Source: Ruminococcus sp.
GTDB taxonomy: Bacteria > Bacillota > Clostridia > Oscillospirales > Ruminococcaceae
Assembly (NCBI RefSeq): GCF_019417665.1
Contig: NZ_DXUU01000080.1
Span: 1 to 7,503 of the forward strand
DNA: 7,503 nucleotides
Direction: 5' to 3'
Position numbers and translations under genes: made by a program. Position 1 is the stretch's first letter. The number at the start of each line of letters is the position of its first letter. Of the stretch, positions 1 through 5,641 are shown piece by piece. Below the pieces are notes generated by a model, which was not told the origin of the DNA, searched no databases, and saw only the letters and a program-made list of their open reading frames with translations.

Positions 1-82
1 CACCTTCTTCATCATAAGAGGTGATTTTTGCATAGTGAACTTTGTTCAGACCGAATTTTACCTTGTTTTTCTCCATTGCCAT
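1..82 (-). CDS. Major tail protein, N-terminal fragment (phi13-like family), cut by window edge
   Basis: Only the first 27 codons are present. They translate to a start MAMEKNKVKFGLNKVHY followed by AKITSYDEEG. The 'NKVKFGL..VHYA.IT' opening is what I know from phi13/TIGR01603-type major tail (tube) proteins of Gram-positive siphophages, which polymerise into the tail tube. The ATG at 82 has a GGAGG site at 93-97 with a 10-base spacer and begins 5 bases after the stop of the preceding gene; a second in-frame ATG lies at 76. Position at the end of the neck-gene cassette fits. Family assignment rests on a short stretch plus synteny, so it is likely but not certain. Confidence 0.72.
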   Translation of the reverse strand, partial: MAMEKNKVKFGLNKVHYAKITSYDEEG

Positions 83-87
83 ATAGA

Positions 88-405
88 TCAAACCTCCATC
101 TCATAGAGTACTTCATACAATTCTTCCGAATCAATGAATGTTTCTGTTTTTGTATAATAAATCTCGTGCTGGGAAAGCACTGCCTCCACTTGTTCTTCCA
201 ATTCCGGCTGCTTTTTGTCTGTGTACAATTCAATGTCCAGCTGTTTGCAACTGAAATATGCCAAATTATCCGCTGAAAATGTATTTTCTCCGGGAGATAA
301 AAACAGCAAAAAAGGCGGTTCAGGCGATTCGCCTTCCGCATAATGATGATAGGCAAAGGGCAGTCCCATCTCTTCCATCATTTCTGCGATCTGTTCGTAA
401 GTCAT
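88..405 (-). CDS. Small phage protein in the tail-terminator/tail-completion position
   Basis: The product has 105 residues, is acidic, and has no signal peptide or membrane segment. Recognisable stretches are LPFAYHHYAEGESPEPPFL (15-33) and IELYTDKK (58-65), followed by an acidic helix and a C-terminal LYEVLYEMEV. I have the impression that such proteins recur in Clostridia prophages directly before the major tail gene, usually without a named function. By gene order (connector, closure, gp10-like, this gene, tail tube) it occupies the slot of the tail terminator or tail-completion protein (SPP1 gp17-like), which caps the tail tube at the neck. That role is inference from position. The ATG at 405 overlaps the upstream stop as ATGA (402-405) and has an AGGGGG site at 413-418. 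Confidence 0.75.
   Translation of the reverse strand: MTYEQIAEMMEEMGLPFAYHHYAEGESPEPPFLLFLSPGENTFSADNLAYFSCKQLDIELYTDKKQPELEEQVEAVLSQHEIYYTKTETFIDSEELYEVLYEMEV
93..97 (-). promoter_or_regulatory. Ribosome binding site of the major tail protein gene
   Basis: GGAGG on the minus strand, 10 bases before the ATG at 82. It lies inside the last codons of the upstream gene, consistent with translational coupling. Confidence 0.6.
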
Positions 406-770
406 GACAAAGCCCCCTCAATTAAATGCTCCAGCAACTGTACACCGTTTTCTTCCGCAGGAGCAATGTGCGGTTTGCCGGATACACGTCCACCGCCACG
501 CTTGGCATGGCCTTTCTCCAATAAATGTGCCAGTTGGTAACGATTCTTACTGTGGACAGTCATCTCCAAAGAGTGACTGTTTTCGCCAGTCTTTTTCGTT
601 GCCCAGCTTTTCGCATACTTTCCCGTGTCTGACGGAGCATTGGCAGAGATCTCATTTTTCACTTGCGTGGCGGTTTTCCGGACAGCCTTTTTCATGGCAG
701 TATCCGCAAGGTCTGCATATTCCTGCAAGCCCTGCATGATTTCCTCCGCAAGATTGTCAATACTGGTCAT
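402..770 (-). CDS. HK97 gp10-like neck/tail-completion protein
   Basis: The product has 122 residues, the usual size for the HK97-gp10_like family. Family hallmarks are an N-terminal helical part, APSDTGKYAKSW (45-56, the typical 'aP.dTG.L..S' motif), a basic AHLLEKGHAKRGGGRV stretch (81-96) and HIAPAEE (101-107, the typical '.PFl.PA' region). These proteins act in the virion neck during head-tail joining or tail completion. The gene overlaps the end of the head-closure gene by 14 bases and the next gene by 4, so it is translationally coupled in the late operon. The ATG at 770 is preceded by a short-spaced AGGA at 775-778. Confidence 0.88.
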   Translation of the reverse strand: MTSIDNLAEEIMQGLQEYADLADTAMKKAVRKTATQVKNEISANAPSDTGKYAKSWATKKTGENSHSLEMTVHSKNRYQLAHLLEKGHAKRGGGRVSGKPHIAPAEENGVQLLEHLIEGALS

Positions 771-1104
771 TTTGTCCTGCCTTTCTGGCTTCTGCAGTAA
801 GTTTCAGATAGTCCTTGTGCAGATAATCCGGTGTAACACTGGTGATGTTGTATGTAACATCCCGAAACAAGATTCGGTTGCCTGTTACAGACGGCATCCA
901 GTGCTGACTTTGCCGAATGAGGAATTCCAGTGTTTGTGTTTCTTTGGTCACACCAGCGTCCGTATGCTCCGAAGAAGCTTTCAAAGTCACTTTTGCCCAG
1001 CAGGAAAAAGCTTCGTCCCATACGGCGGTGTGATTGCCGATTTCATCGGTAACGACACGATTCTCCAGAAAGGTGATTCTCTGATTCAGTGTTCCAATTT
1101 CCAT
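757..1104 (-). CDS. Phage head closure protein (SPP1 gp16-like / phage head-tail joining family)
   Basis: The product has 115 residues. The opening MEIGTLNQRITFL, a central Trp region (AVWDEAFSCWAKV), the strand TLEFLIRQSQ and a C-terminal half with YNITSVTPD are typical of the small beta-barrel head closure/head-tail joining proteins (PF05521 type). These sit under the connector and seal the portal channel after packaging. I chose the ATG at 1104: it shares a base with the preceding stop (TGATG) and lies 9 bases from GAGAGGG at 1114-1120. A TTG immediately upstream at 1107 would add one residue. The 3' end overlaps the gp10-like gene by 14 bases. Confidence 0.88.
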   Translation of the reverse strand: MEIGTLNQRITFLENRVVTDEIGNHTAVWDEAFSCWAKVTLKASSEHTDAGVTKETQTLEFLIRQSQHWMPSVTGNRILFRDVTYNITSVTPDYLHKDYLKLTAEARKAGQNDQY

Positions 1105-1376
1105 CAAATCACACCCTCTCGCTGTGCGAACAGCATGGCACGAAGCGTTAATGTCAGCTTGGAAAAGTCTGCGTTATTGCGGTTTTCATAGAGATAAGAA
1201 ACCGTGTAGAGCATCGCTGTTCGTACCACATCTTCGTTTTCTGAAAAGCGTTCCTCGTCCATTCTTCCTACATCCATTACCAGCTGTTTTGCAGTTGAAA
1301 TAAGGGAGAGAAGCAATGGATCATCGTCCTCAAAATCCACACGCAGATATTGCTTGACTTCCTGTAAAGTTACCAC
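1104..1376 (-). CDS. Head-tail connector (gp6/gp15-like DNA-packaging adaptor)
   Basis: The product has 90 residues and is mostly helical. The opening VVTLQEVKQYLRVDFEDDD, followed by LLLSLISTAKQLV and a C-terminal helical pair (VVRTAMLYTVSYLYENR), is the signature of the phage gp6-like head-tail connector family (PF05135). These form a ring that extends the portal and binds the closure protein. I favour a GTG start at 1376: it is 9 bases from AAAGGGG (1386-1392) and yields the family-typical 'MVTL.EVK.YLR' start. An upstream in-frame TTG at 1385 directly abuts that site and is unlikely. The gene begins about 20 bases after the capsid stop and ends in a TGATG junction with the closure gene. 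Confidence 0.87.
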   Translation of the reverse strand: MVTLQEVKQYLRVDFEDDDPLLLSLISTAKQLVMDVGRMDEERFSENEDVVRTAMLYTVSYLYENRNNADFSKLTLTLRAMLFAQREGVI

Positions 1377-1398
1377 CCACTCCAACCCCTTTCTCTGA

Positions 1399-2592
1399 TT
1401 ACGCTTTCTTGATGGTGAGTGTCTTAATAGCTTCCGGAAGAATCAACTTGCCATCCAAACGCTGACTTGCAAGGAAACCAACCTGCCCTGTCATAGCAAA
1501 GAGTTCATTCAGTCTCTTGAAGGAGCGTCCCTGTCTGTCAGCCACCCAGTAATAGCTAAAGTCACCGAATGCCATGCACTTGTTGCCTGCCTTGATTTCC
1601 GGCACATAGCTGGATGTCTTGTAAGGGCGATTGAGAATGGTGTCCGGAACACCAGCCTGCACAGACGGACTCCAGATGTAATTTCCTGTGTTGTCTTTCA
1701 ATTTTCTGAGAGCCTTGACAGTGGAATCATTGAGCACCCACACCGCTTTCTTGCGGTACGGGCTTCTGAGAGAATAGAAGAGTTCCATCACATCATCAAA
1801 TGTAATGCTTGCACCTGTGGTGGAAGTGCCGTCTTCCGCACCGCCTGTAGCATTAAAAATACCGGTCGGTTTGCCCTTGCCATCACCAACGAAGAACGCC
1901 TCTTCTTCCTTAGAACCGATTCTTCTTGCGAACTCCTTTGCAATGTAGGACAGCAGATCAAAAACAGAATCATTCAAAAGTTCTTCTGAAATTTTAATTG
2001 CTGTACCAAGCTTATATGCGGAAAGCGATGCCTGTCCGAACGTATCATCAGAAAGAGAATACTGCTGTTCTTCGTCCATCCAGACAGCCTCGCCCTTGGA
2101 AGTAACAATCGGAATCTTGCGGTCGCCGTTGGAAGTTTTGATAACGGTTGCCATCTGGCGGAAAATGCTCTCTTCCTCCAACGCTTCCACCAGTTTTCGT
2201 TCAAACTCATCTGGAACAAGATAACCGCCCTCTGCATCTGTACCAATGTGCAAATCATCATGGACATCGATCCAGTTACGATTTCTGACGCTATTCCAGA
2301 AAGCCTTCTTGTAGGCATCGCTTGCCGTACCTGTCTTTTCCGTTACGTCCGGTGTGGCAGGCTTGCCGAGAACAGGAGTGGAAGTTGCCTTGTTCATTTC
2401 AGCTTCGATTTCAGCCTGTCTTTCCAGACGCTGAATTTCTTTTCCGAGATCAACAATGGTCTGTTCCATCGCATCGTAGGTCTTGGAATCTTCCTCGCTG
2501 AGAACGCCGTTTGCATTTCGCTTGCTATCAAGAAAATCACGGGCAGTATCCCAAGCCTTGTTTCTCTTTTCTCTGAGTTCTTTAATCGTCAT
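1399..2592 (-). CDS. Major capsid protein, HK97 fold
   Basis: The product has 397 residues. Residues 1-68 are strongly charged and helical (MTIKELREKRNKAWDTARD... to ...EIEAEMNKAT), which fits the N-terminal delta/scaffolding coiled coil removed during maturation. A low-complexity linker follows (about 70-95), then a PF05065-type capsid domain opening at GTDAEGGYLVPDEF (117-130), with a long alternating alpha/beta body and a C-terminal basic tail. No separate scaffold gene lies nearby, so the delta domain probably serves that role, with cleavage by the protease encoded just upstream. The exact cleavage site cannot be read from sequence. The ATG at 2592 is 8 bases from GGAGG (2601-2605). The longer frame would begin at a TTG at 2607 that overlaps this site, so I rejected it. 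Confidence 0.95.
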   Translation of the reverse strand: MTIKELREKRNKAWDTARDFLDSKRNANGVLSEEDSKTYDAMEQTIVDLGKEIQRLERQAEIEAEMNKATSTPVLGKPATPDVTEKTGTASDAYKKAFWNSVRNRNWIDVHDDLHIGTDAEGGYLVPDEFERKLVEALEEESIFRQMATVIKTSNGDRKIPIVTSKGEAVWMDEEQQYSLSDDTFGQASLSAYKLGTAIKISEELLNDSVFDLLSYIAKEFARRIGSKEEEAFFVGDGKGKPTGIFNATGGAEDGTSTTGASITFDDVMELFYSLRSPYRKKAVWVLNDSTVKALRKLKDNTGNYIWSPSVQAGVPDTILNRPYKTSSYVPEIKAGNKCMAFGDFSYYWVADRQGRSFKRLNELFAMTGQVGFLASQRLDGKLILPEAIKTLTIKKA

Positions 2593-2600
2593 AATCAATT

Positions 2601-2605
2601 CCTCC
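2601..2605 (-). promoter_or_regulatory. Ribosome binding site that decides the capsid start
   Basis: GGAGG, 8 bases before the ATG at 2592 and 2 bases after the protease stop (2608-2610). Its position excludes the TTG at 2607 as the start. Confidence 0.8.
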
Positions 2606-2607
2606 AA

Positions 2608-3342
2608 TCAATATTTCAATAATGCCAGTCTTTTTTCAAACTGGTCAATCGGTGTGCCTGTAACGGATTCTGCTGATGCAGATACTTTGGATAAGAATGC
2701 AGATAGATTCTTCGATTTGGAATAGGTCATTGCAGTAAGTGTATCTTCTTTTTCTTCTTCATCCGGTTCTTCCTCTTTAGGAACAACAGGCATTTTCTTC
2801 TCTGCAAAGAGAATCCCATCCACAAATCCCATTTCATGAGCCTTTTTCGCATTGAGCCAGGTTTCATCGGACATCAGCTTTGCAATCTTGTTTCGGCTGA
2901 GATGGGACTTGGTTTCGTAGGCGTTAATAATGCTCTCTTTGACTTCTTCCAGAAGTTCAATTGCTTTTTCCATATCTGCTTTATTGCCTATTGCTGATGT
3001 GGAAGGGTCGTGAATCATCATTAGGGCAGTCGGTGCAATCAAGGTTTCATCGCCTGCCATTGCCACAACAGACGCAGCGGAGGCAGCAATGCCATCAATT
3101 TTTACGGTAACCTTGCCTTTGTGATTTTTCAGCATAGAATAAATCTGACTTGCAGCGAACACATCGCCGCCCGGCGAGTTCAGCCAGACTGTCAAGTTTC
3201 CGCTGACTTTTGCGAGTTCATCATGAAACAAAGCAGGTGTCACTTCATCGCCCCACCAAGTATCTTCTGAAATGGGACCGTTAAAGAGTAACTCAGTTTC
3301 CGATGTATCTTCGTTTTTGATAAAATTCCAGAATTTCTTCAT
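2608..3342 (-). CDS. Prohead protease, ClpP-like serine protease (peptidase S14 type)
   Basis: The product has 244 residues. The ClpP fold is visible: oxyanion-loop motif LNSPGGDVFA (54-63), nucleophile in GIAASAAS with Ser88 as the likely catalytic residue, and catalytic His111 in MMIHDP. The acidic member is probably Asp159 or Glu160 in SDETWLNA, before the family-typical AHEMGFVDGI. Residues 187-200 are almost all acidic, followed by a roughly 45-residue tail that ordinary cellular ClpP lacks; such tails are common in phage versions. The enzyme cleaves the capsid delta domain and internal proteins during head maturation. The gene lies between portal and capsid, the standard place. The ATG at 3342 overlaps the portal stop by 4 bases and has AAAGGAGG at 3353-3360, inside portal codons. 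Confidence 0.94.
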   Translation of the reverse strand: MKKFWNFIKNEDTSETELLFNGPISEDTWWGDEVTPALFHDELAKVSGNLTVWLNSPGGDVFAASQIYSMLKNHKGKVTVKIDGIAASAASVVAMAGDETLIAPTALMMIHDPSTSAIGNKADMEKAIELLEEVKESIINAYETKSHLSRNKIAKLMSDETWLNAKKAHEMGFVDGILFAEKKMPVVPKEEEPDEEEKEDTLTAMTYSKSKNLSAFLSKVSASAESVTGTPIDQFEKRLALLKY

Positions 3343-4589
3343 TCGGTTTTTTCCTCCTTTTTTGGATTTGCAAATGCACCTGCATCAGCAAGTTTGGTGA
3401 AGCTGCCATTTACGAGATACAGGTTACCTCCATCTTCATCAGGAATCAAATTCATATCTTCCTTTTCACGGATGTCATTCGCCGACATCCAGCCGTTTTG
3501 TCTTGCAGTAGCATAGCCCTGCATTCTGGAAGCATAATCGCCACGCAGAAGTCCGTCTACATTGAACTTCACAAAATACTGCCCCTTTTCAGAATCAGAA
3601 AGAAGTGCTTTCTGCAAAGACTGCTCCCATCGAACGATCCAAGGGTCAAGGCTGTATTTCACGAAATCCAATGATAGATGTTCCACGTTACTGAATGTTG
3701 CGTGGTCAAGGTCGCCAATCATATGGAGCGGTACACGGTACATTCTTGCAATCTCCTCGATCTGAAACTTTCTGGTTTCCAGAAACTGTGCTTCATTATT
3801 TGGAATAGCAATAGGAGTAAACTTCATGCCCTCCTCTAAAACTGCGACCTTGTGGGCGTTTCTTCCGCCATAGGCTCTTTGCCATGCATCACGCACACGT
3901 TCCGGATTTTTGATTACCCCGGGGTGTTCCAACACGCCACTTGGTGAAGCACCGTTTCCGAAAAACGATGCTCCATATTCCTCGCAGGCAATAGAAATGC
4001 CGATTGCATTTTTCGCAAGTGCAATCGGCGAATATCCAACCAGCCCATCGAAACCTAAACCCGGAATATGCAGAACTTCATCGGCGTAAAGAATGATGTC
4101 GCCCTGTTCTTTCAGATTCGGATTTGCTTCATCATAACGGTTGTAAATGTATATCAGACGGTTTTTCTCATCACGGTCAACTTTCATCTTATCCGGCATC
4201 AGAGGGTATAACCCTAAAACATCACCTCTGCCGTTTCGGATAATCTGTGCATAGGCATTGCCGTAAATCAGCAGATGAGACATTAAGGTTTCTCGGAAAA
4301 CAAAAGAAGTCATTTCGGAATTTGGCTGATCGTGGAGTAAAAAATAGAGCGGATGCTGCGGCACTCGCTCTTTTCCTTTCTCGTTGTATTTGTATAGGTG
4401 CAGTGGCAGTTGTGCGATAGCCTCTGACAGAACCCGCACGCAGGCATAAACCACTGTGTGCTGCATGGCGGTACGGTCATTGACACGTTTACCGCTGTTC
4501 GTTCGTCCGAAGAAATAGCTGTAGCTGGGGCTGTCATAGCTGTTGGTCGGCTTATCTCTGGACTTAAAGAGCCCGGTGAAAATACCCAT
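3339..4589 (-). CDS. Portal protein, HK97/lambda-like Phage_portal family
   Basis: The product has 416 residues, usual for PF04860 portals. Characteristic stretches are TAMQHTVVYACVRVLSEAI (40-58), LPLHLY (61-66), the HPLYFLLHDQPN region and LLIYGNAYAQI, then ILYADEVLHIPGLGFDGL and an FQIEEIARMYRVPLHMIGD segment near the C-terminal third. Twelve copies form the ring at one capsid vertex through which terminase pumps DNA. The ATG at 4589 lies 9 bases from AAAGGAG (4599-4605). An in-frame TTG at 4598 directly touches that site and is not a plausible start. The gene overlaps the protease gene by 4 bases. Upstream, contact with terminase is broken by a 1 kb inverted insert, so portal mRNA must either cross the insert as antisense or come from a promoter I cannot identify. 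Confidence 0.95.
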   Translation of the reverse strand: MGIFTGLFKSRDKPTNSYDSPSYSYFFGRTNSGKRVNDRTAMQHTVVYACVRVLSEAIAQLPLHLYKYNEKGKERVPQHPLYFLLHDQPNSEMTSFVFRETLMSHLLIYGNAYAQIIRNGRGDVLGLYPLMPDKMKVDRDEKNRLIYIYNRYDEANPNLKEQGDIILYADEVLHIPGLGFDGLVGYSPIALAKNAIGISIACEEYGASFFGNGASPSGVLEHPGVIKNPERVRDAWQRAYGGRNAHKVAVLEEGMKFTPIAIPNNEAQFLETRKFQIEEIARMYRVPLHMIGDLDHATFSNVEHLSLDFVKYSLDPWIVRWEQSLQKALLSDSEKGQYFVKFNVDGLLRGDYASRMQGYATARQNGWMSANDIREKEDMNLIPDEDGGNLYLVNGSFTKLADAGAFANPKKEEKTE

Positions 4590-4598
4590 GAGAATCAA

Positions 4599-4605
4599 CT
4601 CCTTT
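4599..4605 (-). promoter_or_regulatory. Ribosome binding site of the portal gene
   Basis: AAAGGAG, 9 bases before ATG 4589. It marks the portal-side edge of the inserted cargo segment: the opposite-strand promoter -35 element begins two bases further on, at 4607. Confidence 0.75.
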
Positions 4606-4606
4606 C

Positions 4607-4636
4607 TTGACTTTTCGTATATAGGTGTAGTATAAT
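4607..4636 (+). promoter_or_regulatory. Sigma-A-type promoter of the cargo gene
   Basis: TTGACT (4607-4612), an 18-base spacer and a perfect TATAAT (4631-4636). Transcription would start near 4643 and run to the right, against the late operon. It is among the best consensus matches in the window and is the reason I treat the insert as independently expressed. Confidence 0.75.
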
Positions 4637-4642
4637 ATGCTT

Positions 4643-4754
4643 AACAGTATGTAGGGCATCAGCCTTACAAATCGGAAGTTGGTGGTGTGTTAACAACTTG
4701 CTTATGATTGATATTTAATGAAAAATAGTGGGATTTAAAAAGAAGGTAATAATA
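4643..4754 (+). ncRNA. Structured 5' leader of the cargo gene (candidate regulatory RNA)
   Basis: The leader is about 110 bases, longer than translation needs. Hairpin 1: GTAGGGC (4651-4657), loop ATCA, GCCTTAC (4662-4668), seven pairs including one G-U. Hairpin 2: AAGTTG (4676-4681), 12-base loop, CAACTT (4694-4699). The ATCA loop of hairpin 1 can pair with TGGT in the loop of hairpin 2, so a kissing interaction is possible. No poly-T follows either hairpin, so they are not terminators. The remainder to the AGAAGG ribosome binding site (4741-4746) is AT-rich and featureless. No known riboswitch class is recognised. Confidence 0.35.
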
Positions 4755-5570
4755 ATGAAATATATAGATGCTACAACACAAAAGTCTTTGAAACAGGGAG
4801 TAATGGAATTATTAAATCTTTCTGCTAGTGAGATGGCACAGATATTTATGTCCATTTATAAAGATACGAAAAAGCAACCGTGGGAGTGGGTTAGAGATTT
4901 TCTTTCTGATTATGTTGTAGATGAGACACTAGAACATATCCAGATGTTCCATCTTTCTCGAAGATTGAATGGAACTGATATAAAAGCAAATAATAATCTT
5001 GAACAACTTTTAATAGAAGACTCTCCTCTATCTGAATTTTTTAAAAAACATAAGATAATTTTCAGACCGAACGAAGGACATATTGATTTGTATTATAAGG
5101 GAAAATTGCAACCTCTTGAGGATGAGTTTAGATATTCTGGCGGAAATATTTATTATCTTAGATCTAGATTGGGATATAACAAGATTCAAGATTACTGCGT
5201 AAACGGGTTTGCATTCCGGTCACATTTAGAGAAGAATCAGTATTTTTCTTTATTGTCTTATTGTCCTGAATTGGTCGGAAATATTGAAGAGCTTCTTGGC
5301 ATACATGGAATGAGTACGGATTACTATAATAATAGTAAATACTATTGCATTGAATACTTGATTCCTTTGACGGATGTGATATTCGATATGGGATATCCGC
5401 CAGAAACTGCCAATGAAAAAACAATAGAATTTTTGCAACAGGCAATATTAAGATTATATGATGAATGGATAGGAAGTAGCTTTGTGTGTGATGATAACCT
5501 TATACTTAGGCTTTCAGACGATGCTTGCATTAGACCAGAGTGGTTTGTTAAAGCAGAGGAATTAAAATAA
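4755..5570 (+). CDS. Uncharacterised cargo ('moron') protein inserted between terminase and portal
   Basis: I do not recognise the family. The product has 271 residues and looks soluble and cytosolic: no signal peptide, membrane segment, zinc cluster, HNH, LAGLIDADG, reverse transcriptase or transposase motif. The first 60 residues are helical. FHLSRRLNGTD (65-75) precedes NNLEQLLIEDSPLSEFF (80-96). A Tyr- and Gly-rich middle follows (IDLYYKGKL 110-118, YSGGNIYYLRSRLGY 127-141, DYCVNGFAF 146-154), and the end is acidic (LRLSDDACIRPEWF 251-264). The H-x-S pattern followed by a Tyr-rich core faintly recalls ADP-ribosyltransferase-like folds, but I could not confirm a catalytic set. The ATG at 4755 has AGAAGG 8 bases upstream; a GTG at 4728 would add nine residues without a good site. 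Opposite orientation, own promoter and about one-third GC (three 60-base rows counted at 25-38%, against 48-52% in two flanking rows) indicate acquisition from elsewhere. Plausible roles are host defence, superinfection exclusion or lysogen fitness; all are inference. Confidence 0.85.
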   Translation: MKYIDATTQKSLKQGVMELLNLSASEMAQIFMSIYKDTKKQPWEWVRDFLSDYVVDETLEHIQMFHLSRRLNGTDIKANNNLEQLLIEDSPLSEFFKKHKIIFRPNEGHIDLYYKGKLQPLEDEFRYSGGNIYYLRSRLGYNKIQDYCVNGFAFRSHLEKNQYFSLLSYCPELVGNIEELLGIHGMSTDYYNNSKYYCIEYLIPLTDVIFDMGYPPETANEKTIEFLQQAILRLYDEWIGSSFVCDDNLILRLSDDACIRPEWFVKAEELK

Positions 5571-5641
5571 TTGAGGTAGAAGTGTGATAACATATGAAGA
5601 TAAATAGTGATGAAAATTCCAGTTTGTAGGAGTAACTACAT
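5571..5641. other. Convergent junction between cargo gene and terminase
   Basis: Seventy-one AT-rich bases separate the two convergent stops. The only dyad is TGTAG (5625-5629) / CTACA (5636-5640) with a 6-base loop and no T-run on either strand, so I see no convincing terminator. Transcripts from each side probably run into the other gene. Confidence 0.5.

Noticed and set aside
625..1191. A 188-codon plus-strand open frame, the longest antisense frame in the window.
   Set aside because: It lies opposite three overlapping, well-recognised neck genes, has no ribosome binding site, and its translation (Ser/Phe/Cys-rich) resembles no protein. It is a shadow of the minus-strand genes.
2593..2607. 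Upstream TTG start for the capsid gene, adding five residues.
   Set aside because: The TTG overlaps the GGAGG site that serves ATG 2592 with an 8-base spacer.
4590..4598. Upstream TTG start for the portal gene, adding three residues.
   Set aside because: It directly abuts the AAAGGAG site; ATG 4589 has the proper spacing.
4606..5641. The inverted insert as an insertion sequence or intron-borne homing element.
   Set aside because: No terminal inverted repeats, target duplication, transposase or homing endonuclease motif is visible, and neither flanking gene is interrupted.
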